Positions 8,786 through 17,053 of a DNA stretch of 64,000 nucleotides are shown here, piece by piece (the stretch's first letter is position 1; every line of letters begins with the position of its first letter). Under the pieces are notes generated by a model. That model was not told the origin of the DNA. It saw only the letters and a list, made by a program, of their open reading frames with translations, and searched no databases. This DNA comes from VAZQ01 sp046733355 (GTDB lineage Bacteria > Pseudomonadota > Alphaproteobacteria > Rhizobiales > Xanthobacteraceae): assembly GCA_046733355.1 (NCBI GenBank), contig JBKPOZ010000034.1:1-64000 (forward strand), in the 5' to 3' direction. Made by a program: the position numbers and the translations under genes.

Positions 8786-9040
8786 TCAATCGGAGCTGGC
8801 GAGGCGCCGCACCGTGAACTCGATGCGGTCGTCCGGCAGCACGCGCCAGGACTCGATCTCGGTCATGTAGGCCGCTTTCGGGAAACGGCGAAACATTTCG
8901 CGCGCCTTCTCGCGCGCGGCCTCGCGCGGCAACGCGAAAGTCTCACGACGAAATCCATCCCGCACGGCCGAGCGGGCCGACAGCGCCTTGGCGGCACGCC
9001 GGGCAATCTCCGCAGGTCGACGCACGGTACGCATGTACAT
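8786..9040 (-). CDS. Small basic hypothetical protein
   Basis: An 84-residue basic protein, rich in Arg and Ala, with no recognised domain. The ATG at 9040 (MYMRTVRRPAEIAR) or the one at 9034 gives the sensible product; further upstream the frame overlaps the CCA-enzyme gene. The body has a helical basic half followed by an ESWRVLPDDRIEFTVRR end that looks like a folded unit. It lies 41 bases after the CCA-adding enzyme on the same strand and is convergent with hemF, and it may be the last gene of the DUF6111-cca operon. No function is assigned. Confidence 0.55.
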   Translation of the reverse strand: MYMRTVRRPAEIARRAAKALSARSAVRDGFRRETFALPREAAREKAREMFRRFPKAAYMTEIESWRVLPDDRIEFTVRRLASSD

Positions 9041-9081
9041 GATGAATGTAGGGCTCAGACGGCGAACAGGCGAGTCGGCTG

Positions 9082-10320
9082 TCAGCCCGTCTCCCGCACG
9101 GCGGCATCCGCGATGGCGCTCAGTGTGCGGCCATCGAGCGGAAAGCCGGCCCGGACCCAGGCCCTCTCGGCGGCGGCGATGGCAGCGCCCAACCTGGGCC
9201 CCTTCGCAATGCCACGACTGGTGAAGTCCGCCGATTTCAGCGGAAAGGCCGGCGCGCTCCACCGTGCAGGCAGTGTGGCGAGCGTGCGCCAGAATGGGTC
9301 CTCTACATCGGCGGAAGAACGGGCCCAGGCGAGCAGGACGACGTCCGCGAAGTCATCGCATCCCACATGATACAGTAGCCTGCGACCACCCGGCTCGCCT
9401 TCCTGCGGCGAGACGGTCCTCCATTCCTCCGCCATCAGCATGAGACGCTCATGCTCGACATTGGCCAGCCGCAGGCGCTCGCGCAGGCGGTCTGCGTCTT
9501 CAACAACGGAAACCGCGAGCGCGCCGAGATGGCGTACGGCATCAGGAGCGACCTCGAGCGCCTTTTCCAGCTCCACCATTTTTACGAAGCTCGCGACCAG
9601 CGGCACGCCTGCGAGCACCTGGTCCAGCAAGCCCGAGTCAGTCATCACAGCCAGAATCGAAGCCGCGTCTTTGGCGACAAGCAAGCGAAAGAGCTCCATG
9701 CGGATGCGCTCACGGGAGAGCTGGTCGAGCCCGGCGCGTGCCGCGATGCAGGCGGCGAGCGCGTCCGGGTCCGGCGCGCCCTCGCCATACACGGCATGGA
9801 AGCGGAAGAAGCGCAGGATACGCAAATAGTCTTCGGCGATGCGCTTTGCCGGCTCGCCGATGAATCTTACGCGCCGAGCCGCGATATCTGCGAGCCCACC
9901 AACGTAGTCATGGATCGTGCCGTCGCGACTTGCGGAAAGCGCGTTCATGGTGAAGTCGCGGCGTTCGGCGTCGCGTTTCCAATCGCGGCCGAACACCACT
10001 TTGGCATGGCGGCCAAATGTTTCGACGTCCTCGCGCAGCGTGGTGACCTCGAACGGTCGGCCCTCCGCCACCACCGTGACGGTGCCATGCTCAATGCCGG
10101 TGGGCACCGGCTTGAACCCCGCGCGCTCAGCGCGCCGCATGACTTCTGCGGGCAGGGTGGTGGTTGCAATATCCACATCGCCGCGCGCTTCACCGAGAAG
10201 CGTATTGCGAATCGCCCCTCCCACCACGCGGGCCTCCTCACCCGCCTTGTCGAGGACTGCAAGAATTTCAGAAAGCGGCGGCTCGCGCAGCCAGGCGGCG
10301 TCGAGGCGGGCCGTTCTCAC
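9082..10320 (-). CDS. CCA tRNA nucleotidyltransferase / poly(A) polymerase family
   Basis: A 412-residue class II nucleotidyltransferase that adds or repairs the CCA end of tRNAs. The head domain shows VVGGAIRNTLLG and GDVDIATTTLP (the metal-binding DxD). These are followed by RRDFTMNALS and the RNA-binding DYLRILRFFRFHAVYG segment. I chose the GTG at 10320, which overlaps the stop of the upstream DUF6111 gene as GTGA. The frame extends to 10455, but the extra part lies inside DUF6111. Translational coupling of the two genes is therefore likely, an arrangement I recall as common in this order. Confidence 0.92.
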   Translation of the reverse strand: MRTARLDAAWLREPPLSEILAVLDKAGEEARVVGGAIRNTLLGEARGDVDIATTTLPAEVMRRAERAGFKPVPTGIEHGTVTVVAEGRPFEVTTLREDVETFGRHAKVVFGRDWKRDAERRDFTMNALSASRDGTIHDYVGGLADIAARRVRFIGEPAKRIAEDYLRILRFFRFHAVYGEGAPDPDALAACIAARAGLDQLSRERIRMELFRLLVAKDAASILAVMTDSGLLDQVLAGVPLVASFVKMVELEKALEVAPDAVRHLGALAVSVVEDADRLRERLRLANVEHERLMLMAEEWRTVSPQEGEPGGRRLLYHVGCDDFADVVLLAWARSSADVEDPFWRTLATLPARWSAPAFPLKSADFTSRGIAKGPRLGAAIAAAERAWVRAGFPLDGRTLSAIADAAVRETG

Positions 10321-10580
10321 TGTGCGGGTCCGGGCACGACATGGCCGTTCGCCGAATGGGCTGGCACGTATTTCGATCCCGGCGGCTCTCCACTCCAGTG
10401 CGCAAGCACGATAAAGCTTCCGATCATGAGAACGAGGGCGGCGATCAGCAGCCATGCAATGCGAGTCAATGACCAGCTCGCAGCGTGCAGGACTCCGGAT
10501 CGCGTTCCCCAGAGGAAAGCGGCATAAACGGCAAACGGCGTAAGAAAGAGAGCTATTTCCGTAAGAACAGGGCGGATCAT
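10317..10580 (-). CDS. DUF6111 family membrane protein
   Basis: An 87-residue inner-membrane protein with two predicted helices (about 8-25 and 38-60) and a C-terminal Pro-rich tail. The N-terminus MIRPVLTEIALFLTPFAVYA is typical of DUF6111, a family of unknown function almost always found directly before the CCA-adding enzyme. It overlaps that gene by four bases (GTGA), which fits co-translation. Upstream it is bordered by a palindromic repeat at 10617-10700. Confidence 0.85.
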   Translation of the reverse strand: MIRPVLTEIALFLTPFAVYAAFLWGTRSGVLHAASWSLTRIAWLLIAALVLMIGSFIVLAHWSGEPPGSKYVPAHSANGHVVPGPAQ

Positions 10581-10616
10581 GACTGCTTACTGGAGCGTAT
10601 CGCGCATGTTTCGATC

Positions 10617-10700
10617 GTCATGCCCGGCCTCGTGCCGGGCATCCACGTCTTTCGTGCAGCCACCAAGACGTGGATGGCCGGGACAAGCCCGGCCATGACG
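10617..10700. repeat. Palindromic intergenic repeat, copy 1
   Basis: An imperfect inverted repeat of about 84 bases. The left arm begins CGTCATGCCCGGCC and the right arm ends GGCCATGACG, with internal arms CCACGTCTT / AAGACGTGG. Related copies lie at 32582-32660 and 44273-44356. Elements of this form are scattered between genes in rhizobial genomes and can fold into long RNA hairpins. Confidence 0.85.
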
Positions 10701-10720
10701 CCATGGGCCGGAGGGCTGCC

Positions 10721-11383
10721 TCACCAGGCCTCTCCATAAACGCGGTTGTAGAGGTTGCGAACAATACCGGCGGTTACACCCCAGATGTAACGGTCGCCAA
10801 AAGGCATGGCGTAATAGGTGCGCTTCATGCCTTTCCAGTCCCGACTATGAACGGCGTGGTTCTGTGCATCCATGAGGAAGGCAAGCGGCACCTCGAAAGC
10901 GTCCGCCACCTCCGCATCGCACAACGTGAGCCGGTACGAAGTCTCAACGCGCGCAACGGTGGGCAGGATGCGATAGCCCGAAAATGTAAAATAAAGATCG
11001 AGATACCCGATCGGCTCAATCAACTCGGGCGCGAGGCCGATTTCCTCGTTGGCCTCGCGCATGGCGGCTTCGGCCGGAGAGCTATCGTGGGCATCGATCT
11101 TGCCGCCGGGAAAAGCGATCTGGCCGGGATGGCTTCGCAGCTCGGTGCGCAAAGTCAACAACACCTGCGGCTCCGGGCGGGCGACGACGGGAATCAAGAC
11201 GGCTGCCGGCTGCATCGGCTGCGCGCCGGCGCGCTGCCAAAGCTCCGGATCGAGATCGAGATCGCCTCGCTTCGCCTCCGCGGCGGCATCGTGCAGCGCC
11301 TCTGGCACTGCAAGGGACAGTCGCCTGCGCGCCCGCATGAAGAAATCATCGGCCGTGACTGCCGCGGGCTGCAAACTGTTCAT
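10721..11383 (-). CDS. NUDIX hydrolase, CoA pyrophosphatase type
   Basis: A 220-residue NUDIX enzyme, most similar to the CoA-pyrophosphatase branch (NudL/YeaB), which hydrolyses coenzyme A derivatives. The family extension LLTLRTELRSHPGQIAFPGGK precedes the Nudix box. The box itself runs from GGKIDAHDSS to REANEEIGL, with the catalytic glutamates present. The start ATG at 11383 shares a base with the stop of the DUF1285 gene (TGATG), so the two are translationally coupled. Exact substrate preference cannot be read from sequence. Confidence 0.88.
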   Translation of the reverse strand: MNSLQPAAVTADDFFMRARRRLSLAVPEALHDAAAEAKRGDLDLDPELWQRAGAQPMQPAAVLIPVVARPEPQVLLTLRTELRSHPGQIAFPGGKIDAHDSSPAEAAMREANEEIGLAPELIEPIGYLDLYFTFSGYRILPTVARVETSYRLTLCDAEVADAFEVPLAFLMDAQNHAVHSRDWKGMKRTYYAMPFGDRYIWGVTAGIVRNLYNRVYGEAW

Positions 11384-11985
11384 CAGACAAGATCCTGCAG
11401 CAGTTCGGACTCGCTCATGACAAAGAACTCGCCATCAGACGCAACGCCGAACATTTGCTTGCCGCCAATCTCGCGCTCCTCGCCGAGCGCGACCAGCTGA
11501 TAAAGCAGCGGCCGCGCCAGCAACGCCCAAAGATCCCGTCGCACATGCAGATAGGGTTTTAGCCCGCCTGTGGCGGCTTGACGCTCGAAGCGCAAGGGGT
11601 GGTCGCGTCCGCACGTCACCCGATCGTCGACATTTGTCCGAAAATGCAGCACCTGGGTGCGCTGCTCATTCGCGGACACGTCGAGCTCCACCGCCAGGAA
11701 TGGTGCGTCATCGACGGTGATCCCGCATTTCTCAACGGGAGTGACAAGGAAATACCTGTCGCCTTCGCGCTTGAGCACGGATGCGAACAGCTTAACCAGG
11801 CCCGGTCTTCCAATCGGCGAATTCAGATAGACCCAGGTACCGTCGCTTGCGATGCGCAGATCGAGGTCGCCGCAGTAAGGCGGATTCCAGAGGTGAACGG
11901 GCGCTGGCCCGCCGCGAGGCGTCCTATGCGCCACGCCCGCAATGCCGCCTGTGCGCTCGCCTCGCTCTCGCTCTTCAGCCGTCAT
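11383..11985 (-). CDS. DUF1285 domain-containing protein
   Basis: A 200-residue cytosolic protein of the DUF1285 family, whose function is unknown. Recognisable segments are HLWNPPYCGDLDLRIASDGTW, LFASVLKREGDRYFLVTPVEK, DDAPFLAVELDV and a C-terminal LWALLARPLLYQLV. I chose the ATG at 11985 (MTAEERERGERTGG); sequence further upstream is not conserved in style. It overlaps the following NUDIX gene by one base, and the pair forms a small operon divergent from the MoxR operon. Confidence 0.85.
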   Translation of the reverse strand: MTAEERERGERTGGIAGVAHRTPRGGPAPVHLWNPPYCGDLDLRIASDGTWVYLNSPIGRPGLVKLFASVLKREGDRYFLVTPVEKCGITVDDAPFLAVELDVSANEQRTQVLHFRTNVDDRVTCGRDHPLRFERQAATGGLKPYLHVRRDLWALLARPLLYQLVALGEEREIGGKQMFGVASDGEFFVMSESELLQDLV

Positions 11986-12257
11986 GATATCGAGATAATG
12001 CCTAGCACGCACGGGTGACTGCTTGCCCTCGCTTGGCCATGGTTTTCCGGGAACTTGCTTCCTACCTAGCAGTTCAGCCCTGCTGAATTGGAAGAGCGGG
12101 TAAATGCTGTCGAAATGGTAATTTGCGCCGTGACTGGTCGCAGCTAGAAGGCGGGCGCTCTGCGAAGAGGCCCATGGTTTGCCCGCATGCGGTCCGACAA
12201 AGGGCATCCAATACTGTAAGACGCCCGACATTGAGTCGCGAGACAGGAGCCGTGACG

Positions 12258-13262
12258 ATGACAGCCAGCGAAGGGCTGGAAAAGCTCGAGGACGGAATTG
12301 TACGCCAGGCTGACGCGATGAGCGCGCAGGTCGCGGCGGCCAAGAACGCCATCGGCGCCGTCATCTTCGGCCAGGATCAGGTTGTCGAGCAAGCGCTGAT
12401 CACCGTGTTGTCGGGCGGGCACGCGTTGCTCGTGGGGCTTCCCGGGCTTGCCAAGACCAAGCTCGTCGAAACCATGGGCACGGTGCTCGGTCTCGACGCG
12501 CGCCGCATCCAGTTTACTCCCGACTTGATGCCGTCCGACATTCTGGGCAGCGAGGTGTTGGAAGAGAGCCCCGGCGGCAAGCGCAGCTTTCGCTTTATTC
12601 CGGGACCCATATTCGGTCAGCTGCTCATGGCCGATGAGATCAACCGAGCGAGTCCGCGCACCCAATCGGCGCTGCTGCAGGCCATGCAAGAGCTGCACGT
12701 CACCGTTGCCGGCAATCGCCACGACGTGCCGCGCCCGTTCCATGTGCTCGCCACGCAAAACCCCATCGAGCAGGAAGGCACCTATCCGCTGCCCGAGGCG
12801 CAGCTCGATCGGTTCCTCATGCAGATCGACGTGGATTATCCGGATCGCGACGCCGAGCGGAAGATCGTGTTCGACACCACGGGCGCCGAGGAGAGCAAGC
12901 CGAAGCCGACGATGAGCGCGGATGAGCTCATGGCCGCGCAACGGCTGGTGCGGCGCTTGCCCGTCGGAGAATCCGTTATCGAGGCAATTCTCAGTCTTGT
13001 TCGCGCAGCGCGGCCCGTACCGGAATCTCCCGATACTGCGAAGCTGGTCTCCTGGGGCCCCAGCCCGCGCGCGAGCCAGGCGCTCATGCTCGCCGCCCGC
13101 GCCCGTGCGCTCATCGATGGACGACTATCCCCATCCATCGACGACGTGCTGGAGCTGGCCGAGCCCATCCTGAAACACCGTATGGCGCTTACGTTCACTG
13201 CGCGCGCAGAAGGCGAGAGCATGGCGGCGGTCATCGGAAGGCTCAAGGCACGGGTTGGATGA
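12258..13262 (+). CDS. MoxR family AAA+ ATPase
   Basis: A 334-residue cytosolic AAA+ chaperone-like ATPase that usually works with von Willebrand-type partners encoded next to it. The Walker A region is GLPGLAKTK, with Ala replacing the usual second Gly as in most MoxR proteins. Walker B is LLMADEINR, and the sensor segment is ATQNPIEQEGTYPLPEAQLDRF. The ATG at 12258 has an AGGAG-type site about 10 bases upstream. It is the first gene of a four-gene operon with the DUF58, DUF4159 and large membrane proteins, generally linked to envelope or stress maintenance in alphaproteobacteria. Confidence 0.93.
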   Translation: MTASEGLEKLEDGIVRQADAMSAQVAAAKNAIGAVIFGQDQVVEQALITVLSGGHALLVGLPGLAKTKLVETMGTVLGLDARRIQFTPDLMPSDILGSEVLEESPGGKRSFRFIPGPIFGQLLMADEINRASPRTQSALLQAMQELHVTVAGNRHDVPRPFHVLATQNPIEQEGTYPLPEAQLDRFLMQIDVDYPDRDAERKIVFDTTGAEESKPKPTMSADELMAAQRLVRRLPVGESVIEAILSLVRAARPVPESPDTAKLVSWGPSPRASQALMLAARARALIDGRLSPSIDDVLELAEPILKHRMALTFTARAEGESMAAVIGRLKARVG

Positions 13263-13276
13263 TTCTGCGATAGCGA

Positions 13277-14230
13277 ATGGCGAAGCTGCGCATCGACAAA
13301 CAGGAGATCAAGGCGACCCGTCACGCGAGCGGCGCGGCGCCCTCGCTTGCGCAAGCGCTTCCGCGTCTGATCCTCGAGGCGCGCCGCATCGCGGCAACCG
13401 TCATTCACGGCCTGCATGGACGCAGGCGCGCGGGACCGGGAGAGAACTTTTGGCAATATCGCCGGTTTTTTTCCGGCGAGCCCGCGCGGCGGATCGACTG
13501 GCGCCGCTCCGGGCGCGACGACCATCTTTATGTGCGCGAGCGGGAATGGGAAGCAGCGCATACGGTGTGGCTGTGGCCCGATCGGTCTCCCTCAATGGTT
13601 TTCCGCTCCGCCCTGGCGCAGGAATCGAAGCTCGACCGCGCGTTGGTCATCGCCTTCGCTCTCGCCGAGGTTCTTGTGCAAGCCGGGGAGCGCGTGGGCA
13701 TTCCGGCCGTGATGCGGCCGACCGGAAGCCGTAATGTGCTCGACAAATTGAGCAACGCGATTCTCCACGATGTGAGCGAGCGCACCAGCCTGCCGCCCGG
13801 CTTTGTACCGTCGGCGCTCGCGGAGATCGTCGTGATTTCCGATTTCTGGAGTCCCATAGCGGACGTGCGCGCCACGATCGCCAATCTGTCCTCGACCGGT
13901 GCGCATGGGCACCTGGTGCAGATCGTCGACCCCGCAGAGGAAATCTTTCCCTATTCGGGCCGCGTGCAATTCATCGAGCCGGAAGGCGCGGGCTCCATCA
14001 CGGTCGGGCGTGCCGAATCCTGGAAGTCCGAATATGAGACTCGCGTTGCGCGGCACCGCGCCTCCATCCGCGCCGAGACCGAACGGCTCGGCTGGAGCTT
14101 CATCACCCATCGTACCGACCTGCCGGGGACGGAGCTCCTGCTGGCCCTGCATCTTCGGCTCGGCGCTCCACCGGCCGCAGCCGCGATCGGCATGCGTGCC
14201 GCCCCGCAAAGCATCAGGGCGTTGCGATGA
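13277..14230 (+). CDS. DUF58 domain-containing protein
   Basis: A 317-residue protein of the DUF58 family, the standard partner of MoxR. The hallmark segment GENFWQYRRFFSGEPARRIDWRRSGR lies at about residues 55-80 and is followed by a vWA-like fold with a modified metal site (WPDRSPSM). It starts 14 bases after moxR, and its TGA overlaps the next ATG (ATGA), so it is coupled to the DUF4159 gene. It probably acts at the cytoplasmic side of the membrane as a substrate or adaptor of the MoxR ATPase, inferred from family context. Confidence 0.92.
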   Translation: MAKLRIDKQEIKATRHASGAAPSLAQALPRLILEARRIAATVIHGLHGRRRAGPGENFWQYRRFFSGEPARRIDWRRSGRDDHLYVREREWEAAHTVWLWPDRSPSMVFRSALAQESKLDRALVIAFALAEVLVQAGERVGIPAVMRPTGSRNVLDKLSNAILHDVSERTSLPPGFVPSALAEIVVISDFWSPIADVRATIANLSSTGAHGHLVQIVDPAEEIFPYSGRVQFIEPEGAGSITVGRAESWKSEYETRVARHRASIRAETERLGWSFITHRTDLPGTELLLALHLRLGAPPAAAAIGMRAAPQSIRALR

Positions 14231-17040
14231 CAGCGTGGCTGCCGCTCGGCTTCGCTCAGCCCCTGGTGCTGCTCGCGCTGCTCAGCCTGCCGGTGCTGTG
14301 GTGGCTGTTGCGCCTCGTTCCGCCGCAGCCGCGACGTATCGCTTTTCCGCCCACGTCACTTCTCTTCGATATCACGCCGAAGCAGGAAACCCCCCGCCGC
14401 ACGCCCTGGTGGCTCACGCTGCTGAGACTGTGCCTCGCCGCGCTGGTGATCGTCGCGGCGGCGGGACCGCTGTGGAATCCGCCCGTCGCAGGCTCGGCCG
14501 CACAGGCGCCGCTGGCGCTGCTCATCGACGATGGCTTTCCGGCCGCGGCGAGCTGGCCCATCCGGGTCCACACCGCCGATGAGCTGATTGCGCGTGCGGA
14601 AGGTGACAACCGCGGCGTTGCTCTCATTCCGCTGTCGGAGCCAAGCCGGGACATTTCCTTCGAGGCTGCGGCCGCAGCGCGCGTGCGGCTCAAACAGATC
14701 AAGCCCAAGCCGCACGCTGTCGAGCGCGCGGATGCATTACCGGCGATCGGTCGTTTCCTTGCGAATACTAAAAATGTCGAGCTGGTCTGGCTCACCGACG
14801 GCGTCGACCTGGGAGGCGGCAGCGAATTCGCAAGCGCGTTGGGCCGCATGATCGAGGGCCGCCAGCTGACGGTCGTCGAGGGCGGTATTCCGGGAGCGCG
14901 CGCACTCACGGCAGTGGACAACACCGCGGGCGAGCTGCGCGTCAAAGTCGTGCGCGTCGCGAGCGGCACGGCCGAAAGCGGCATCGTGCGGGCGGTCGAT
15001 CTAAAGGGGCTGCCGCTCGGCGAGACGAGCTTCACGTTTGCCGAGCAGGAACGGGAAACGGATGCCGCGCTCGCGCTGCCGGTCGAGATCCGCAACGACA
15101 TCGCGCGCCTCGAGATCGCCGGCGAGCGTTCGGCCGGCGCGGTGTCGCTCCTCGACAAGCGCTGGCGCCGTCGCTCCATTGGGGTCGTCACCGGCTCTAC
15201 GACCGAAACGGCGCAGCCGCTCCTCGCTTCGACGTATTATCTCATGCGCGCGCTCGCCCCGTTTGCCGACGTGCGCCTCGCCGAGCGCGGCGCGCCCTCG
15301 CAGGCGGTTAGCCAGTTTCTTGAACAGCACCTCTCCATGCTGATCCTTGCGGATGTGGGCAACGTCGCCGAGGCGCGCGATGAGCTGACCCGCTGGATCG
15401 AGGACGGCGGCGTTCTGGTGCGGTTTGCCGGCCCGCGCCTGGCCGCGGCCGACGATGATCTCGTGCCCGTGAAGCTGCGGCGGGGAGGACGAATTCTGGG
15501 CGGCAGCTTGTCGTGGGACCAGCCGCAGCCGCTGGCGCCGTTTGCGCGCGAGAGCCCGTTTTTCGGCCTTGCCATACCCACCGATATTTCGGTGACCCGG
15601 CAAGTCCTCGCGGAGCCCGAGTCCACCTTGACCGAGCGCACCTGGGCTACGCTCGCCGACGGCACGCCTCTCGTCACGGCGCAGCGGCGGGGAAAAGGCC
15701 TCATCGTTCTGTTTCACATCACCGCAGATACGCGCTGGTCGGACTTGCCGCTTTCCGGCACCTTCGTTGAGATGCTCAAACGAATCGTCGGCTTCGCCGG
15801 GTCGGCCGCGGAGGGCACAGGCGGCGGCAGTACGGGCGAAGTGCTCCCCGCCACGCGCGTGCTTGATGGTTTCGGCGCCTTCACCGCTCCGCCGCCAAGC
15901 GCACGCCCGGTGCCGACCGGTTTTGTCGGCCGCGGCACCTTCGACCATCCCCCGGGCTTCTACGGACCGCCCGAAGGCATGCTCGCCGTCAACGCACTCG
16001 CCCCCGCCGATCGCCTGCTTCCGCTCGAGCTTTCGTCTCTGAATGCGGTACGCCAGCCGTATCAGATGAGCGAGCCGCAGGATTTGCGCGGCCCTATTCT
16101 GCTTGGCGCGCTCGCGCTCTGCCTGCTCGACGCATTGATCGTCTTCCTGCTCGCGGGCGGAATGGCGAAACGGATGCGGCGTCCGCGACCCGCAACGGCG
16201 GGCTCAGCCGCTGCCTTGGCGATGCTTATCTGCGCTGCCGGAATCCTCACCGCATCCGCGGCGTTTGCGCAGACGAATGACGAACAGGCGCTGCGATCGA
16301 CGCTGGAGACGAGACTGGCGTACGTGATCACTGGCGATGCCGAGATCGACCGCATCAGCAAGTCAGGGCTGCAGGGGCTCACGCTCTTTCTCGCGCAGCG
16401 CACGGCGCTCGAGGCCGGCGAGCCCATTGGCCTCGACCCAGCGCGCGACGAGCTTGCCTTTTATCCGCTCATCTATTGGCCGATTGCGCCCGGGGCCCCC
16501 AAGCCCGCGCGCGAGGCGCTCGAGCGCATCGACGCCTATATGAAGCAGGGCGGCACAGTTTTATTTGACACGCGCGACGCCATCGAAGCTCCGCCTGGGG
16601 CGGGCGGCGCCAATCTGGGGCCGGGGATGCAGGCGCTGCGCGCCATTCTGGCTTCGCTCGATATTCCCGAGATCGAGCCGGTGTCGCGCGAGCACGTGCT
16701 CACGAAGACGTTCTATTTGCTCAAAGACTTTCCGGGGCGTTTCAATACCGGACAGCTCTGGGTCGAGGCCATGCCGGCGAGCGAGGAGGACGAGCCCGCG
16801 AGCCGTCCTGCGCGTGCCGGTGACGGTGTCTCCTCGATTCTCATCACGTCGAACGACCTCGCCGGAGCCTGGGCCATGCGCCCGGACGGACAGGCGATGT
16901 TGCCCCTGGTCTCTGCAGAACCGCGCCAGCGCGAATTTGCTTTCCGGGCCGGCGTGAACATCGTGATGTACACGCTCACCGGCAACTACAAGGCCGACCA
17001 GGTGCACGTGCCGGCCTTGCTCGAGCGCCTGGGGCAATGA
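14227..17040 (+). CDS. DUF4159 domain-containing membrane protein with BatA-like N-terminus
   Basis: A large 937-residue membrane protein. The N-terminal ~85 residues form the BatA/aerotolerance-type module with two membrane helices (LGFAQPLVLLALLSLPVLWWLL and LRLCLAALVIVAAAGP). A long periplasmic region with glutamine-amidotransferase-like segments follows, then helices near 630-680. The C-terminal DUF4159 domain occupies about 700-930, where FYPLIYWPIAP and GGTVLFDTRDA are typical. It is translationally coupled to DUF58 (ATGA) and followed 13 bases later by the fourth gene. The assembly is thought to serve envelope stress tolerance; the biochemical activity is unknown. Confidence 0.9.
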   Translation: MTAWLPLGFAQPLVLLALLSLPVLWWLLRLVPPQPRRIAFPPTSLLFDITPKQETPRRTPWWLTLLRLCLAALVIVAAAGPLWNPPVAGSAAQAPLALLIDDGFPAAASWPIRVHTADELIARAEGDNRGVALIPLSEPSRDISFEAAAAARVRLKQIKPKPHAVERADALPAIGRFLANTKNVELVWLTDGVDLGGGSEFASALGRMIEGRQLTVVEGGIPGARALTAVDNTAGELRVKVVRVASGTAESGIVRAVDLKGLPLGETSFTFAEQERETDAALALPVEIRNDIARLEIAGERSAGAVSLLDKRWRRRSIGVVTGSTTETAQPLLASTYYLMRALAPFADVRLAERGAPSQAVSQFLEQHLSMLILADVGNVAEARDELTRWIEDGGVLVRFAGPRLAAADDDLVPVKLRRGGRILGGSLSWDQPQPLAPFARESPFFGLAIPTDISVTRQVLAEPESTLTERTWATLADGTPLVTAQRRGKGLIVLFHITADTRWSDLPLSGTFVEMLKRIVGFAGSAAEGTGGGSTGEVLPATRVLDGFGAFTAPPPSARPVPTGFVGRGTFDHPPGFYGPPEGMLAVNALAPADRLLPLELSSLNAVRQPYQMSEPQDLRGPILLGALALCLLDALIVFLLAGGMAKRMRRPRPATAGSAAALAMLICAAGILTASAAFAQTNDEQALRSTLETRLAYVITGDAEIDRISKSGLQGLTLFLAQRTALEAGEPIGLDPARDELAFYPLIYWPIAPGAPKPAREALERIDAYMKQGGTVLFDTRDAIEAPPGAGGANLGPGMQALRAILASLDIPEIEPVSREHVLTKTFYLLKDFPGRFNTGQLWVEAMPASEEDEPASRPARAGDGVSSILITSNDLAGAWAMRPDGQAMLPLVSAEPRQREFAFRAGVNIVMYTLTGNYKADQVHVPALLERLGQ

Positions 17041-17053
17041 CGGCAGTGAGCGC